A stretch of 64,000 bases of DNA from Pollenia angustigena (lineage: Eukaryota > Arthropoda > Insecta > Diptera > Polleniidae). A program made the position numbers and the translations under genes. The notes beneath the pieces are model-generated. The model worked only from the letters and a program-made list of their open reading frames with translations, did not search any database and was not told the origin of the DNA. Positions 22,271 to 33,400 of the stretch are shown here, piece by piece (the stretch's first letter is position 1; each line of letters starts with the position of its first letter). The stretch lies in assembly GCA_930367215.1 (NCBI GenBank), contig OV884060.1:213035253-213099252 (forward strand), read 5' to 3'.

Positions 22271-22347
22271 TTTATTAAAAATAAAATTTTACGACAAATG
22301 ACTTCTGCAATTTACAATAAATAAATGAATAAAATTATTTTAAATAC

Positions 22348-22594
22348 CGAGCCCTAATAGCAAAAATGATGTAACCAACAACATTTTAGATTTTTGTTTT
22401 TTGATGAAAATCGATAATTTTTTATAATTTGCATCACCTCTAAAAATCTCATATCTCTGGGAAGTACCGTTACGAAATAAGAGCAAAGGCAATTTCAAAC
22501 GAAACCCTAAACTTGAAGCAAAAATATTTAAAAAAAATTTTTTCCTGTAAAATTTTATTTTTGTTGGTTACATCATTTTTGCTATTAGGGCTCG
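22348..22594. mobile_element. Nested palindromic element (CGAGCCCTAATAGC ends)
   Basis: TIRs are CGAGCCCTAATAGCAAAAAT at both ends, continuing GATGTAACCAACAA, about 34 bp and nearly perfect. ATAC flanks both sides (22344-22347 and 22595-22598), a possible 4-bp target duplication. 247 bp, non-coding. Confidence 0.75.
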
Positions 22595-22818
22595 ATACGA
22601 TGATATGATACTTAATGTACCAACAAAATTTTAGATATTGGCTTAAGTTTTAGTTTGTTGTACGAATCCGAAAATAAAAACAAAATCAACCACAAAATAA
22701 AGTATTTTCAGTTCCCAGATTTTTTGCAGATTTTAACAATTTTTTCCAGATTTTCCAGATTTTTTAGTCCAATTTTTCAGATTTATTAGAAAAAATTTCT
22801 GGCAACAGTGGTCCTGCT

Positions 22819-23240
22819 TATTAATCGCAACTGTAATATTGCCCTTATCTGCATTAAGGATTAAAATGTTGCGGTTAATTTTCAAAAATTTTTCAGTTTT
22901 CTTAACATTGTTAAGAATAAACTTGTCTTTATGAGATAATTTAATTTTATTCATATGATCATCAATTATAGTAGTAAGCCTAGTCCTTGCTATTTCCTGT
23001 TCTTCTCTTCCCCTAATAGTCTGAACAAAATCGTCTTCATCTGCTATCATCTTAATAACTGGAAAGTGTTTCTTTTTGTGATAGGTAATGCATGTTTATT
23101 TCCTAATGAAAGAGTCGATTGTGTATCTATTGGAATGTTGGATGGTTGAGCCTTCGACCGGGCGCAGGGATTTTCTCCTCTATTTGGAATTTTAACATTT
23201 TGGGATTTTGATACTATCCTGATTTTGTAATTTTTCCTCA
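22819..23240 (-). pseudogene. Penelope-like N-terminal region
   Basis: Two overlapping frames (a frameshift near 23050) give QSTLSLGNKHALPITKRN, then a helical segment with RTRLTTIIDDHMNKIKLS, and finally ILNADKGNITVAINKQD. The ADKGN-x-T-V box followed by a charged KxD(Y) is characteristic of the start of Penelope-like RTs. The frame is cut by the hAT element at 22811. Sequence above about 23150 includes a GGGCGCAGGGATTTTCTCCT block also found at 37795 and may be a separate repeat. Confidence 0.72.
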
Positions 23241-23281
23241 ACGAAAAATTATAAAAACAAATTCCTTCGCAATTGCAAATA

Positions 23282-23749
23282 TGGGGATATCATGTCAAGT
23301 GACCCAATTTTTAAATCGATGTCTTCCGATTTGGGTGAAATTAGCGCCAAGCTTAGTCCTATTAAATAGTAGTTATAGGAAAAGACATAAAAAAAAAAAA
23401 AACATTCCCGCTAAAAAAAAAATAAAAAGAAGTTTTAAATTTAAAAAAAAAAAAAAATTATTAAAAAAAACAATAATATTTTTTTTTTAAAAGATTGATC
23501 AAATAGCTAACTAAGCTACTTGGGACAAATTTGTCTAACACCAATAGGTAATAAGTTACATGGATAAGAAAAACACCTGTATGGACAAAATGTCATACTT
23601 TGACCCCCTTTATCTCAGAAAGTTTTTGACCGATCTTGTTGAAAATTTGTGTCTATACTACTATTTAATAGGACTAAGCTTGGTGCTAATTTAACCCAAA
23701 TCGGAAGACATCTATTTAAAAATTGGGTCACTTGACATGAAATCCCCCA
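23282..23749. mobile_element. Long-TIR element with TA target duplication
   Basis: TA flanks at 23280-23281 and 23750-23751. TIRs of about 95 bp: TGGGGATATCATGTCAAGTG at the left, TGGGGGATTTCATGTCAAGT at the right read inward. Both pass through GACCCAATTTTTAAAT, TCTTCCGATTTGGGT and AAGCTTAGTCCTATTAAATA. A TA duplication suggests a Tc1/mariner-type origin. The A-rich centre (23390-23490) is low complexity. Confidence 0.82.
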
Positions 23750-23751
23750 TA

Positions 23752-24316
23752 TGTATATTGAAATTAGTTTAACAAAAGTTAAAAAATGTCTTTAAAGTGA
23801 AATTGAAATAAATACATTACGCGAGTTTCTTTAAAGTAAAATATAATGAAGATTTCTCAACAAATAATTTTTTAAAGTTTTTTTCAAGTATTGTTAATAT
23901 TCAAAAACGCTTCAGTTCTTAAAGTTAAGCTTCGTTCACAATGGCAGCATCATTTTAACTTTGTGTTCACAATAAGGTAATAATTTTTTTTTCGCAACCA
24001 CACACATTTTCAATTAAGAAAACGTTTGCAAATTTTTCCCACAACAGTATTATGTATTCATTCTTATTTTTTAAAACATTTTATTAAAACTTTTATTCAA
24101 AACTAAATAAAATTTATTATAAACGTCATTTATAATTTCATACAAATTTGTTGCTGAAGTATAATCAACTTTTTTAAAACAATTAATTTAAATTTTTGTT
24201 CGAAAAATGAATGAAAAATATTTGAAATGCTTTGGGAAGTAAAAAGAATAAGAAAAGAAAAAAGAAAAAACTCAATTGTAGCTCCCTTTGTGAATAAAAC
24301 TTTAGAGTTATGACCT
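23752..24316. other. AT-rich non-coding stretch
   Basis: No gene, no clear repeat. Contains simple A/T runs only. Confidence 0.45.
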
Positions 24317-24443
24317 GTTCGTCGATTTCGAACGAAGACTTCGTTCGCTTAAGTTACATATAAAACAAAAACAATATTTTATAATTTGTTTTTGTTTTCA
24401 ATGTAAGTTAAGCGAAGGAAGTCTTCGTTCGAAATCGACGAAC
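24317..24443. mobile_element. 127-bp hairpin element
   Basis: The arms GTTCGTCGATTTCGAACGAA and the inverse at the right match through GACTTC, GTTCGCTTAA and GTTACAT, about 42 bp with one indel, around an A/T-rich loop. It abuts directly the left end of the next element (24445). No duplication identified. Confidence 0.75.
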
Positions 24444-24444
24444 G

Positions 24445-25929
24445 GTGCCCATGTTCTGTAACTCTCGCGTCGAGAAACTTCTTGATTGAAATGTGTGAAA
24501 TGAAACAAAAATACAATAAAATGAAACAAACAGCTGTTTTTCTCACTTAACTGTGTCTGTTACTTTTTTGGTGAGTACTAGCTGTTACGTAAGGAAATTC
24601 CTCGCCAATTTAAAGAAAAAGTGCGTCCGTAACATTTTTGTGAGAAAAGTTCCCGCTTTGAACTGTCAAATAAACTCACGAAACAAAGTGGGGCGAGAAA
24701 AAATTTCAACACTAAAAACCGATTAAAAATACAGAATGCATAGAAAAATAATAATAATATTTTGTTCTTGGCACATTTTTTCATTGTTCAATTATTTTGC
24801 TTTTAACATTTTTATAAAATATACGAATTTTTTTAAGCTCATTTGCAAACACCAAACATTAAAGTCGCACTTTACATTATTTGGTATAGCCGACGGTTGT
24901 ATTTTCGACGCCGTCGTTGAAAATGTTTCAGTTTTAAAAAATTTTGATCGCCGTCAATGATATGTGTGACTGGCGCTCTCAACGTCTGCAATTTCACATC
25001 GGCTTCTAGTGTAATATTATGACATATATAACGAAACGACGTAATCTCTATCGATAGTTTTCGGCATGAGTTAAGGCTCAGTTAGGCGAACGTTGCTGTA
25101 CCGTATCTGTACTGTATCCATCAGCTGTTCGCTTTTTGTTATATGAAAACCAATACAAAAGCTAACCGAAATGCAATGTACCGTAGTTGCAACGTACCAA
25201 TTTGTATAAAATAGAATTTCATGTCGTTGTTACGTGACATTTGTATGACAGTGATGGGCGGCTTGTATGTTACATTGAATGCGGGTAATTTTGCTCTTTT
25301 TTTTTTTACTTTTTTTAGTATATCTATGGAATTGCGACAAAACAACTTACAATACAACATATTTCCAAGTATACATATATACATATGTTTAGATGCTTTA
25401 AATAAACAAATGCATATACACATACAACGAAAAAGGGAAACATATAAAAGACTTTAAAATGGTATCAAAACCTTGTTTGGTGTATGCACATTTACAATAT
25501 ATGTATGCTAAAAATTTATATATTCTAAATTACAAATTTATTTATTGTAAATCTATAATATAAATATTAAATTATTATCATTTTTTACATACACAAAATA
25601 CTGTTTTAATACCATTTAAATCACGTGGTACCTTTTCTGCATAACGGTCACCATTTGAACATTTTTGATTCTCATCACTGTGTGTTTTGTTTTATGTATA
25701 CTCGTGCTTTTTGTTTATGTATGGGAAAACATATGACACGTTTTTAAACGTTCTATAAGTGCACCAACGTGCTTACAGTACGGTGCGGTACATTACGGGT
25801 ACAGCAACGTTCGCCTAACTGAGCCTTTACAGACACACTTTTTTCTGACTTTTCGAGAAACGATGGAATATTTTGTTTCCCATCTTTTCGATGCGAGAAG
25901 TTCTCACTAAAGTTACAGAACATGGGTAC
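24445..25929. mobile_element. TIR element with CCCATGTTCTGTAACT ends
   Basis: Left end GTGCCCATGTTCTGTAACTC, inward right end GTACCCATGTTCTGTAACTT. Past the ends, both sides carry CGAGAAACTTC / GAGAACTTCTCG boxes. About 0.73 kb remains after removing the nested element 25074-25826. No transposase recognised; target duplication not evident. Confidence 0.68.
25074..25826. mobile_element. Harbinger-like element with TTA target duplication
   Basis: TTA at 25071-25073 and 25827-25829. TIRs AGGCTCAGTTAGGCGAACGT continue TGCTGTACC at both ends (about 29 bp, near-perfect). GTACNGTA boxes recur near the ends. Like 15303-15754 it begins AGG after TTA. The short open frames inside (25139-25457) are antiparallel shadows with no recognisable domain. 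Confidence 0.82.
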
Positions 25930-28140
25930 AGGGCATTAAAGATGAAAAAAAGATTAAATAAAATATAAATATGTATTATAATTTATAGAACTTTTTGAAT
26001 TTGAATTAAAAATAGTTAAGAAATGTTGTTGTTTCTAAACTTTATTCTGTTTGAAAATCCTTTCGATAATGTGTTTTCAAATATTTTTATTAAATATTAT
26101 TGGAAAAAATAAAATGCCTTTAATCGCTGAAATTAAATATTTGCAATAAAATTCAACAAACAATTTTTTGCATTGTTTTTCTTTTTAATTACTGAAAAGA
26201 AAGTGTATTAAAACAATTTCCGTTATATAGAAATTAAATTCAAAGTTCAGTTATTGTTTTTAGTATAATTGTTTTTTAAAGCTATTAAAACAATAACGAA
26301 CTACACGCTTTACTAATCAAATTGCTTTTACCTTTCAATCATCAAAGCTCTTGCTGTTATTGTTATTGTAGTTTTCCAACAAATAATTGATTGTTTTTTT
26401 TCTTTTTGTTTGTGAGAAACCTTAATACGAATTATTATTGATAATAATTAAGTCTGACATTTGAAAAAGATACTTTGTTTAGGTTAGTGTGTGTGTGTGT
26501 GCAGTGCATTAAGTAAAAGTAGGAACGGGAGTTTGTTTGTGTTATTATACTAACCTCATCATCCACCTTCCCCTACCGCTTTGTGTACATTTTTCTTAAT
26601 GTTTTTGTTTTTTTTTTCTTCTTACAACAAAAAGGTCTTAAATATCAGCTGTTGCCTTTAATGGCAACTCTGCTTAAGGATAAGCTGAGTCATAAATACT
26701 AATACAGAAAAAGCAATGGAATCAAACGTGGGGGTGGAAATGCAAGAGAGGCAGAGCAGAGTGATGGGAAATTTTTAAAATATAAAAAGTTGAATTTGAA
26801 CAATTTGCAGTTTTTGAAGTTTAGTTATTAAAGCAACTTCTAGTTTAGGTTTCTAGTTTAACATTTAAATGTTGCATAATCAAATATAACTGTTTAATAA
26901 ACTATTACTCATGCTAGATAAAGGTAATAAATTAAAACAAAATAAAAGCACAACAGAAATGTATTTAAGAAACTATGGCAACGTTTAATTACGGACATTA
27001 AAAACCAAACAAACAAAATATAACGGCAAGCTGGTGTAACTCGCTCTCGCTCTCTTTCTATTATTTTATATCTCTTTTAAAATCTGTTACTCTTTTTATC
27101 TTACTATTTAAAATAAAAATTCAAAGAAATTAAGAAATTGTTCTTTTTATAAGTAGAGTTATTTAGGAAATGAAACCTAAATTTTTATTGGTACACATAA
27201 AATTCTAGATCTTGTCAGTCAGAAATTAGATTTCGAAATTTTTAAGAGAATTTATGAAACTTATTTTGTTTTATACCTATAATTCTTAAGATTTTGAATT
27301 GAAAATTTTTCAGAAAAACCAATTGCTAAAAAAATCATTATCGTAAATTTGTCAACAATAAAAAAAATTACAAGAAAAATTTTACAAAAGGTCCACCGTA
27401 ACCGAAAATTTAAAAATTATTAAAAGCTGATTATTTTACGATATTGGTTTAGAGAAATATTTAGATTTTACTAATTTTATAAATTTTCCCATAAATTTGA
27501 TCACTTACATAGAATAACAATCAGACTGCAAAAATGTGCAAACGTGAGAATGTTTTATTGCATGTTTTCTTTAATATTATCTTTCTGAAAAGAGGTGATA
27601 TTTGATAAAAATTATTCCAAAAAAATTTTCTTACATGGTCTGTAATATTAGGAAGAGTTCAAAGAGAAATATGTTATTCGGATTAACGGTAAATTTTTAT
27701 TTTGTTTTACTAATTATTCAGTTTAAATCATTATAGAAAAAAATTTCACGTTCGAAATGTCACGTATTGACAGAAGATTTTGGAATCAAACCAAAGACAT
27801 TTTAATGTTCCATTGCTACGTAAAATTCTGAAAGTAGTTTGACTAAAAAATTGTGCCAGGTTTCGCTGAATTACGCCTTTTTATTCATGGCCACAAAAAC
27901 TACTTCTATTTTTTTCACGTTCGTATCGCTACTTCTTTTGCCATTATCTTTGACCTAGAATCGAGCCCTCCATAAACTTTAGCATAGACAACAGTGCTTT
28001 CTTAGTGCTATTATTTAAGGGTTAAGAGAACGTAAAAATATTTGTTGTTTAAAATGTTATTGCATTTTTGATGCGTACGACTGTCACGTGCAACACTTTG
28101 GATTTACCCATATGTACATATAAAAAATGTTAACTTTTTT
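25930..28140. other. AT-rich intron- or intergenic-like sequence
   Basis: Contains a (GT)n run near 26488-26501 and pyrimidine-rich tracts. No gene or TIR pair found in about 2.2 kb. Confidence 0.5.
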
Positions 28141-28144
28141 TTTT

Positions 28145-28480
28145 ACAGAGGAACTGCAGTGGCCGAGGTTCTACGGATTGTTAAGGTGTAACATTGCTGG
28201 TGGCACGGAGCTTATTATATATGTGGACAGCCAGGTGACTTGATGTCTGTTTTGAGAACTCCAAGCTATTGGATGATTGTAGAAAAGCTCTAAGGAAAAT
28301 CTTTGAAGAGTTTGTATTGAGGCTGTGCTGTGTACCGGGCCACTGCATATTCACCAGGTTCTAAACGGGATTAATTCGGCCTGGAGAAATTCAACGAATG
28401 TGTAGTATCCCGAACGTCAGGATGGGAGATAGAGACAGTTAAGCACATTCTGAGAAGGCTGGATTGTAGGTTCGTTCATA
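28145..28480 (+). pseudogene. LINE RNase H domain scrap
   Basis: On the plus strand the translation shows LIIYVDSQV (the DSQ active-site motif of LINE-encoded RNase H) and, about 110 bp later, in another frame, LCCVPGHCIF, resembling the W-V-P-G-H-C-x-I motif. Further codons suggest the region after GNE..AD. Stops and frameshifts are abundant. I infer a fragment of an RNase H-bearing LINE (R1/LOA/I group). Confidence 0.5.
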
Positions 28481-28604
28481 AACGAATCAGCCTAAGAATA
28501 TAGACGAAAATTAATAGAAATTTATTCTACTTAAGATAATTTATTGAAATATCTTGCATTATAAATATAAAAATTATCAAAGTATGTAGTTTGAACAAAT
28601 TTTA

Positions 28605-28822
28605 GGCCTGTTGTCACAACTTGCCGATCGCTTAAGGTAGGATTTTATCAGCCGTGTAAAAATGTTCCGTTATTACAACTTTACTTTAACCTTCCAGGTA
28701 GGATGAATCCTAACTTACTTTATCGCTCACTTTAGGTTAAAGAAAAGTTTTAATAATGCAACACTTTTTATAAGGCCGGTTAAATTCTACTTTTAACTAT
28801 CGGCAAGTTGTGAAAACGGGCC
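28605..28822. mobile_element. Palindromic element with TTA target duplication (GGCC ends)
   Basis: TTA at 28602-28604 and 28823-28825. TIRs GGCCTGTTGTCACAACTTGC and GGCCCGTTTTCACAACTTGC continue CGAT. The element at 41189-41314 has similar ends (GGSCCATTATTAYAACTTG). Confidence 0.82.
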
Positions 28823-28825
28823 TTA

Positions 28826-30360
28826 ATATTAATTTTATAGCGTTACAAATCAGAGTGAGTTAAAAAAAATAATTTCAATCCTGTTTAAAATGTTTATGAA
28901 ACTACTGAAACGGTACTTTCTTTTTAAATATGTAAATTGTACCATCAAATATATTATTCAGTGCCCCGAGTTTTGTTCTTAATCAAAATCTTCTGGAAAA
29001 AAACTCTTTAAATGTTAAAATTGTCTATGAAAATAACAATTGTTTAGAAATAACGGTAAATACTCAACACTGAGCATAACAGTAAACCTGGCAAATATGT
29101 ACCACCACATTAAGGAAACAACATTTAGGGAGAATAAAAGAGAGACCAAAGTAAAAGTGACTTGTAATTTATGCTTTAAGCCAGTTGTTTTCGTAAAACA
29201 ACTGTTATTCGTTTTTCTCCTGTCAATTAGTGAAAACCATTACGCTGTTTTAACGGTTTACCATTAAGCAAAAAAGAAATATATAGCAATAGCAACAACA
29301 ACAAAAAAAAATATATAAGCAAAAAAAAAATAATATATGAATAAAGAAGCGAATATAAAGAATAGTGAAATTTTTTTTAAGATATAATCCTTTTTATATA
29401 TAAAAAAGGGAAAATCCCCACGCATAGAAAAACCTCTTAAATTATATAAAACAATTATGTTAAAGAAAATCAAATAAATTTAAAAACAAATGTCTAGTCA
29501 AATTTACTAAAACCTTAAATAATAAATAGAAAAAGGAAAATATTAAAGTTCTTATTTGTTAATGTTGAAAAAAGTGTATTGCAAAAAGTTTTTTACCTTT
29601 AGACAACGAAAATGTGAAAAAGAAAATAAAAGAAAATTTACCATGAAAATTGTGTAAAACATATAAAAAAAAGTGAGTAAATCAATAAAAAAAACTTATT
29701 TTAATAAATAAAAGTTTAAACATTTTGCTCTTAAAAAAATAAAAGTAGAAAAGAATTTAATAAAAAAATTCCAAGAATTTCTATCAGTTATATTTTTTCT
29801 TTTTGGATGAGTGTGGGTTTCAATCTTTCATTCTACTTTATTGTTGTATTCGTAAGAAAGCAAAAACACATGAAAAAAAAAATAACATGATGGTACCTTT
29901 AAATGGCCAAATATGAAATACAAAAGGGAATAAGAAAGTAAAACTAACGATGTTTATGTCTAAAAAGGAATACGTGAAAAATACAACTTTTAACGGTAGC
30001 AAATAGAGTTGTGGATTAGTGTGTGTGTGTGTGTGTGCTTGAGAGTAAGTGTTTATGTCACAGTTTCTGAGTATGAGTGAATATAGTCAAATTGGGATTT
30101 AAAGAGATGCCAACTGTTTGAAAGTTTGGCAAAAAACCGTATTTATTTGTTTAAGGGCCAGTTTGTGACTTTGTTTTGAATTACTTTTTGTCTTTAAGTT
30201 TTATTTAAATACAAAATTAAATTTGTCCTTATTTTTTTTAAATGATACTTAAAACACAGTCCACGGTGCTTATTTAAAGTGCTTTGAAGTATTCATGGTG
30301 TTTTTACTTAACAAGGTGGCCTTAGTATAACAATAATACAAAAACAACAGGCTATGCTTC
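28826..30360. other. A-rich non-coding stretch, possible host 5' UTR/intron
   Basis: 29280-29700 is rich in CAACAACAAA, GTGAAAAAG and A-runs, as fly 5' untranslated exons often are. AAAAGTGAGTAAATC near 29671 resembles a splice donor. A (GT)n run lies at 30021-30038. The 75-codon open frame at 29040-29267 matches no family I know. No coding exon supported. Confidence 0.25.
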
Positions 30361-30764
30361 CCTGCAGATAACGAGACTAGTCCATACATGCATGTAAAGA
30401 GTAGTCCATAAAGGAATAGGAGTACTCCAAAACTACTCAAAATATATGGTTAAAAGGTTGTCGATTTAACATTACGATGTCCTAGGAGTGGACCATATAA
30501 CCCAGTTTTGCAGTACAACGGAGTATTCTTTAAACTACTCCATGTTCATACATACTCCTGGTGGATTAGTTTTGAGACTAATCCATGGTATACACCAGAG
30601 GATTAGTTTTAACATCGTTTAAAAAACGAAAACATTTCGTTTAAAAACGAAGACATGTCATTTCACTACAAACTGACATGGTCCATGCTTGCATAACATT
30701 GGACCAGTCCAGGGAGTAGTCCGTTTGATCAAAATGGATCACGTAGTCCAATATTATCTGCAGG
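30361..30764. mobile_element. TIR element with TAGTCCA subterminal repeats
   Basis: Ends CCTGCAGATAA (left) and its inverse at 30754-30764. The interior repeats AGTCCAT/ACTAGTCC/GTAGTCC and their inverses many times (30371-30420, 30540-30610, 30705-30750). No target duplication identified; non-coding. Confidence 0.65.
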
Positions 30765-30913
30765 ATTAATATAATCAGCTGATTCTTTGCGACCCCTTGT
30801 AAACATATACGTTATAACAGCTGTTTTATGATATTCAGTAGTGCTACCATACTTTTGTCTTAATTAAATAAGGTTAATCATGTTGCACTTAAAAGCTACA
30901 ACTGTATTAAAAT

Positions 30914-31398
30914 CAGTGTTCGAAAATAAACACTAAATATCGTTTCTTAATGTTCGGTTCGGTAGATTTGTGGAAAACACAAACGCTAATAGTGTTTGTG
31001 TAGAAAATCATTAAAAAAAATAACGTTTTTTGTTAGTCATCTTTCGAACACAAAAATATTACTGTTTTTATCAAACTCAACAAAAGATGTGAACATTTAA
31101 TTCCGTTCGGTTTTTTTTTAAATCCACAAACTTCAATGTGTTCGGTTCGGCTCGTTAATGTTCGTACATTATATTAAAATATAATGTTTGTCTACAGTAT
31201 CACTACAATTGTTCTGTTTTTTAACGAAGAACCGAACATTATATAATGTTACATTATATAATGTTCGGTTCTTTCTTGAAAATAGTTACGAACGGTATTA
31301 AGGGTTGTGTATGTCTACACAATCACTAAAAAAATAGATATCGTTCCTGGGTGTGTGAGCCGAACGTTAAATAATGTACTGTTTATTTTCGAACACTG
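30914..31398. mobile_element. hAT-like element, CAGTGTTCGAAAATAAACA family, copy 1
   Basis: Ends CAGTGTTCGAAAATAAACAC and, inward right, CAGTGTTCGAAAATAAACAG. Flanked by ATTAAAAT (30906-30913) and ATTTAAAT (31399-31406), 7 of 8 matching. The interior carries GTTCGGTTCGG boxes and an AAACACAAACGCTAATAGTG block shared by all copies. Confidence 0.82.
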
Positions 31399-31406
31399 AT
31401 TTAAAT

Positions 31407-31980
31407 TAACACTTAATATCGCTCCTTAGTGTTCGGTTCGGTAGATTTGTGGAAAACACAAGCGCTAATAGTGTTTGTGTAGAAAATCGTTAAAAAATAA
31501 CGTTTCCCTGTTGTCATGAGAACATTTAATTTCATTCGGTTTTTTTTAAATCCACTAACTTCATTGTGTTCGATTCGGCTCATTAATATTCGTCCCTTTT
31601 GGCTGGTAAAAAAAAATCAAAATTTTTTTACAAAAACAAAATACAATTACGAAAAAAACAACAAAAAGCCAGCAAAATAATTTTACACAAACAAAACATA
31701 TTCACAATACACACACAAGCTATTCGTGGTGCAGTCGCTGCTAAAGTTTTTTGTTTGTTCATTTCTTTATCAATGTAAAAAAATAAACATTATAAAACAT
31801 TAAAATTTATGATTGTCTACAGTACCACAGAACAGAACACTATATAATGTTCGGCTCTTTCTTGAAAATAGTTACGAACGGTATTAAGGGTTGTGTTCGT
31901 CTACACAATAAAAAAATAGATATCGTTCTTGACTGTGTGAGCCGAACGCTAAATAATGTACTGTTAATTTTCGAACACTG
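31407..31980. mobile_element. hAT-like element, same family, copy 2 in tandem
   Basis: It follows copy 1 directly after ATTTAAAT and ends CGAACACTG followed by a second exact ATTTAAAT (31981-31988). The left end lacks the first 15 or so bases (it starts TAACACTTAATATCG). It is longer in the middle, adding a CA-rich insert at 31620-31760 that is also partly in copy 4. Confidence 0.75.
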
Positions 31981-31988
31981 ATTTAAAT

Positions 31989-33024
31989 AGAGACAGAAGT
32001 TTAAATACAAATTAACGAAATTTAAATATGAAGTCAAAATCTGGCTATTGGTAACTTGCTACTTTAAATAAACAGCTTTTAAAACTTTTATTGCATACTG
32101 GGAGTGAAAAATGTGCATTTAAATTAATTGAAATACGATCAATAAATTTCATTATGTTTTAATTTGTTTCTCTTTTTTGTTTTCATATTTAAATGTTTAA
32201 CATTAATTGTGTTTTTTGCGTTCCGTTTTGGAGTTTTTTTTGTTTGATTCAACTTACATTTAGGAAATAAGTGTAAGTCAGCTATTTACGCATTTTACTT
32301 AATTAAAAGTTTAGTTTTAATCTCATTAGAATTAGAATATGGTTGAGTATTTAGGTAGAACAACTATCTACGGTGCACAGAACAAAAAAAGTTAAGCACA
32401 AATTTGCAGTATAATTTGTTTTCATTGACTTTTTGTTCCCGTCGTTCCTATTAATAGCATAGAGCCTCCAAGAGCCTGCTTATATGGATACTTACTTGAA
32501 AATTAAAAAAAAACGACACAAATAAAAAGTATGTTTCTTTTTTTTTATATTCCATGATGAAATTTATTGTGTTAAAATGATTATGACTGAGTAAATTGTT
32601 TGTTGAGCCCTTAAAGTCCCGCCGTTACCAGGGAAGCTGATGAGTCTTTTTTGTTTCTAAATTCGCCGTTATGGCTGTGGCATTATGTTTATGTCACGTC
32701 TAATTTAAGCTTTAAAGCAGATCTCGAAGCCTCTCTGTAGCATCCGTTCCAACAAGAGTGCCGCTTGATAACCTCATTACAAGCTATTAAAACGGTATTA
32801 TCCCTTCTGACAAATAAAATCCCTGCATACATACATATGTATGTATATCGAACAAGCCCTAATCAAAGTTAAACCTATTACCTTCCAATTGACCGCTTCA
32901 AGTCCTGCTATTTTACTATCTTCACATTAACTTATCAATTGCGTCCACTATGAACAGTTCAATGTCCTTATCCCTTTAGTCATTCCTCTTAAATTCATAT
33001 TAAAAATTTCAAGAAAGTTGAAAC
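31989..33024. other. AT-rich non-coding stretch
   Basis: Contains a palindromic microsatellite at 32822-32849 (ACATACATACATATGTATGT). No gene recognised. Confidence 0.45.
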
Positions 33025-33400
33025 AAAGCGAATTCATACAGGTGACCGCATCATGAGATAGAGTTATCTCTTTTTTTTTAATTTTGTAAAAAGTTAGAGT
33101 GAATGTCAAAATTATTAATCGAAAATATAAAAAAGGGAATTTTTTGTTTATAAAATATGTATACACAATTGCTTCATACAATTAATTGGAGCTCCACTTA
33201 TTTCTTATGCATTTTAAATTCCTTGTGTTTATATTTTATATTGACTTTTTTTGTTTTTAAAATTTAAATATAGTTTTTTCAAGTATTTAGATTTTTATTA
33301 CATTTAAAAAAATGTACACAAAGCTTGAAATTCAGTATACGCCCAAAGAAATAAACAATAAACAGATGACTCGAAAATGTCACCTGTATGAATTCGCCTT
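33025..33400. mobile_element. TIR element (AAGCGAATTCATACAGGTGAC ends)
   Basis: Left AAGCGAATTCATACAGGTGA and right, inward, AAGGCGAATTCATACAGGTG are inverse copies of about 22 bp. 0.38 kb, non-coding. No clear target duplication. Confidence 0.7.

Larger units (their letters stand above)
21249..22810. mobile_element. hAT-like element inserted in Penelope, exact TSD
   Basis: GTCCTGCT is duplicated exactly at 21241-21248 and 22811-22818. TIRs are CACTGTTGCCAGAAGTGCAG and CACTGTTGCCAGAAATTTTT (inward right). Subterminal sequence is rich in CAGATTTTT boxes on both sides. The Penelope frame stops at INKQD on one side and resumes with QDY on the other, so the insertion site is coding. No transposase is recognised. 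It hosts two smaller palindromic elements (21832-22270 and 22348-22594). Confidence 0.9.
17045..23280 (-). mobile_element. Penelope-like retroelement, decayed and twice interrupted
   Basis: Coding pieces appear in the right order on the minus strand: N-terminal region (22819-23240), reverse transcriptase and linker (about 19990-21240), and the tail of the C-terminal endonuclease region (17250-17470). A conserved 3' end with a hammerhead-like core (17061-17107) follows. The hAT element 21249-22810 interrupts the N-terminus/RT junction. The LINE 17475-19990 interrupts and replaces the GIY-YIG core. Penelope-like elements encode an RT plus GIY-YIG endonuclease and carry hammerhead motifs in their terminal repeats (established). 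Many stops and frameshifts show it is dead. Confidence 0.85.
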
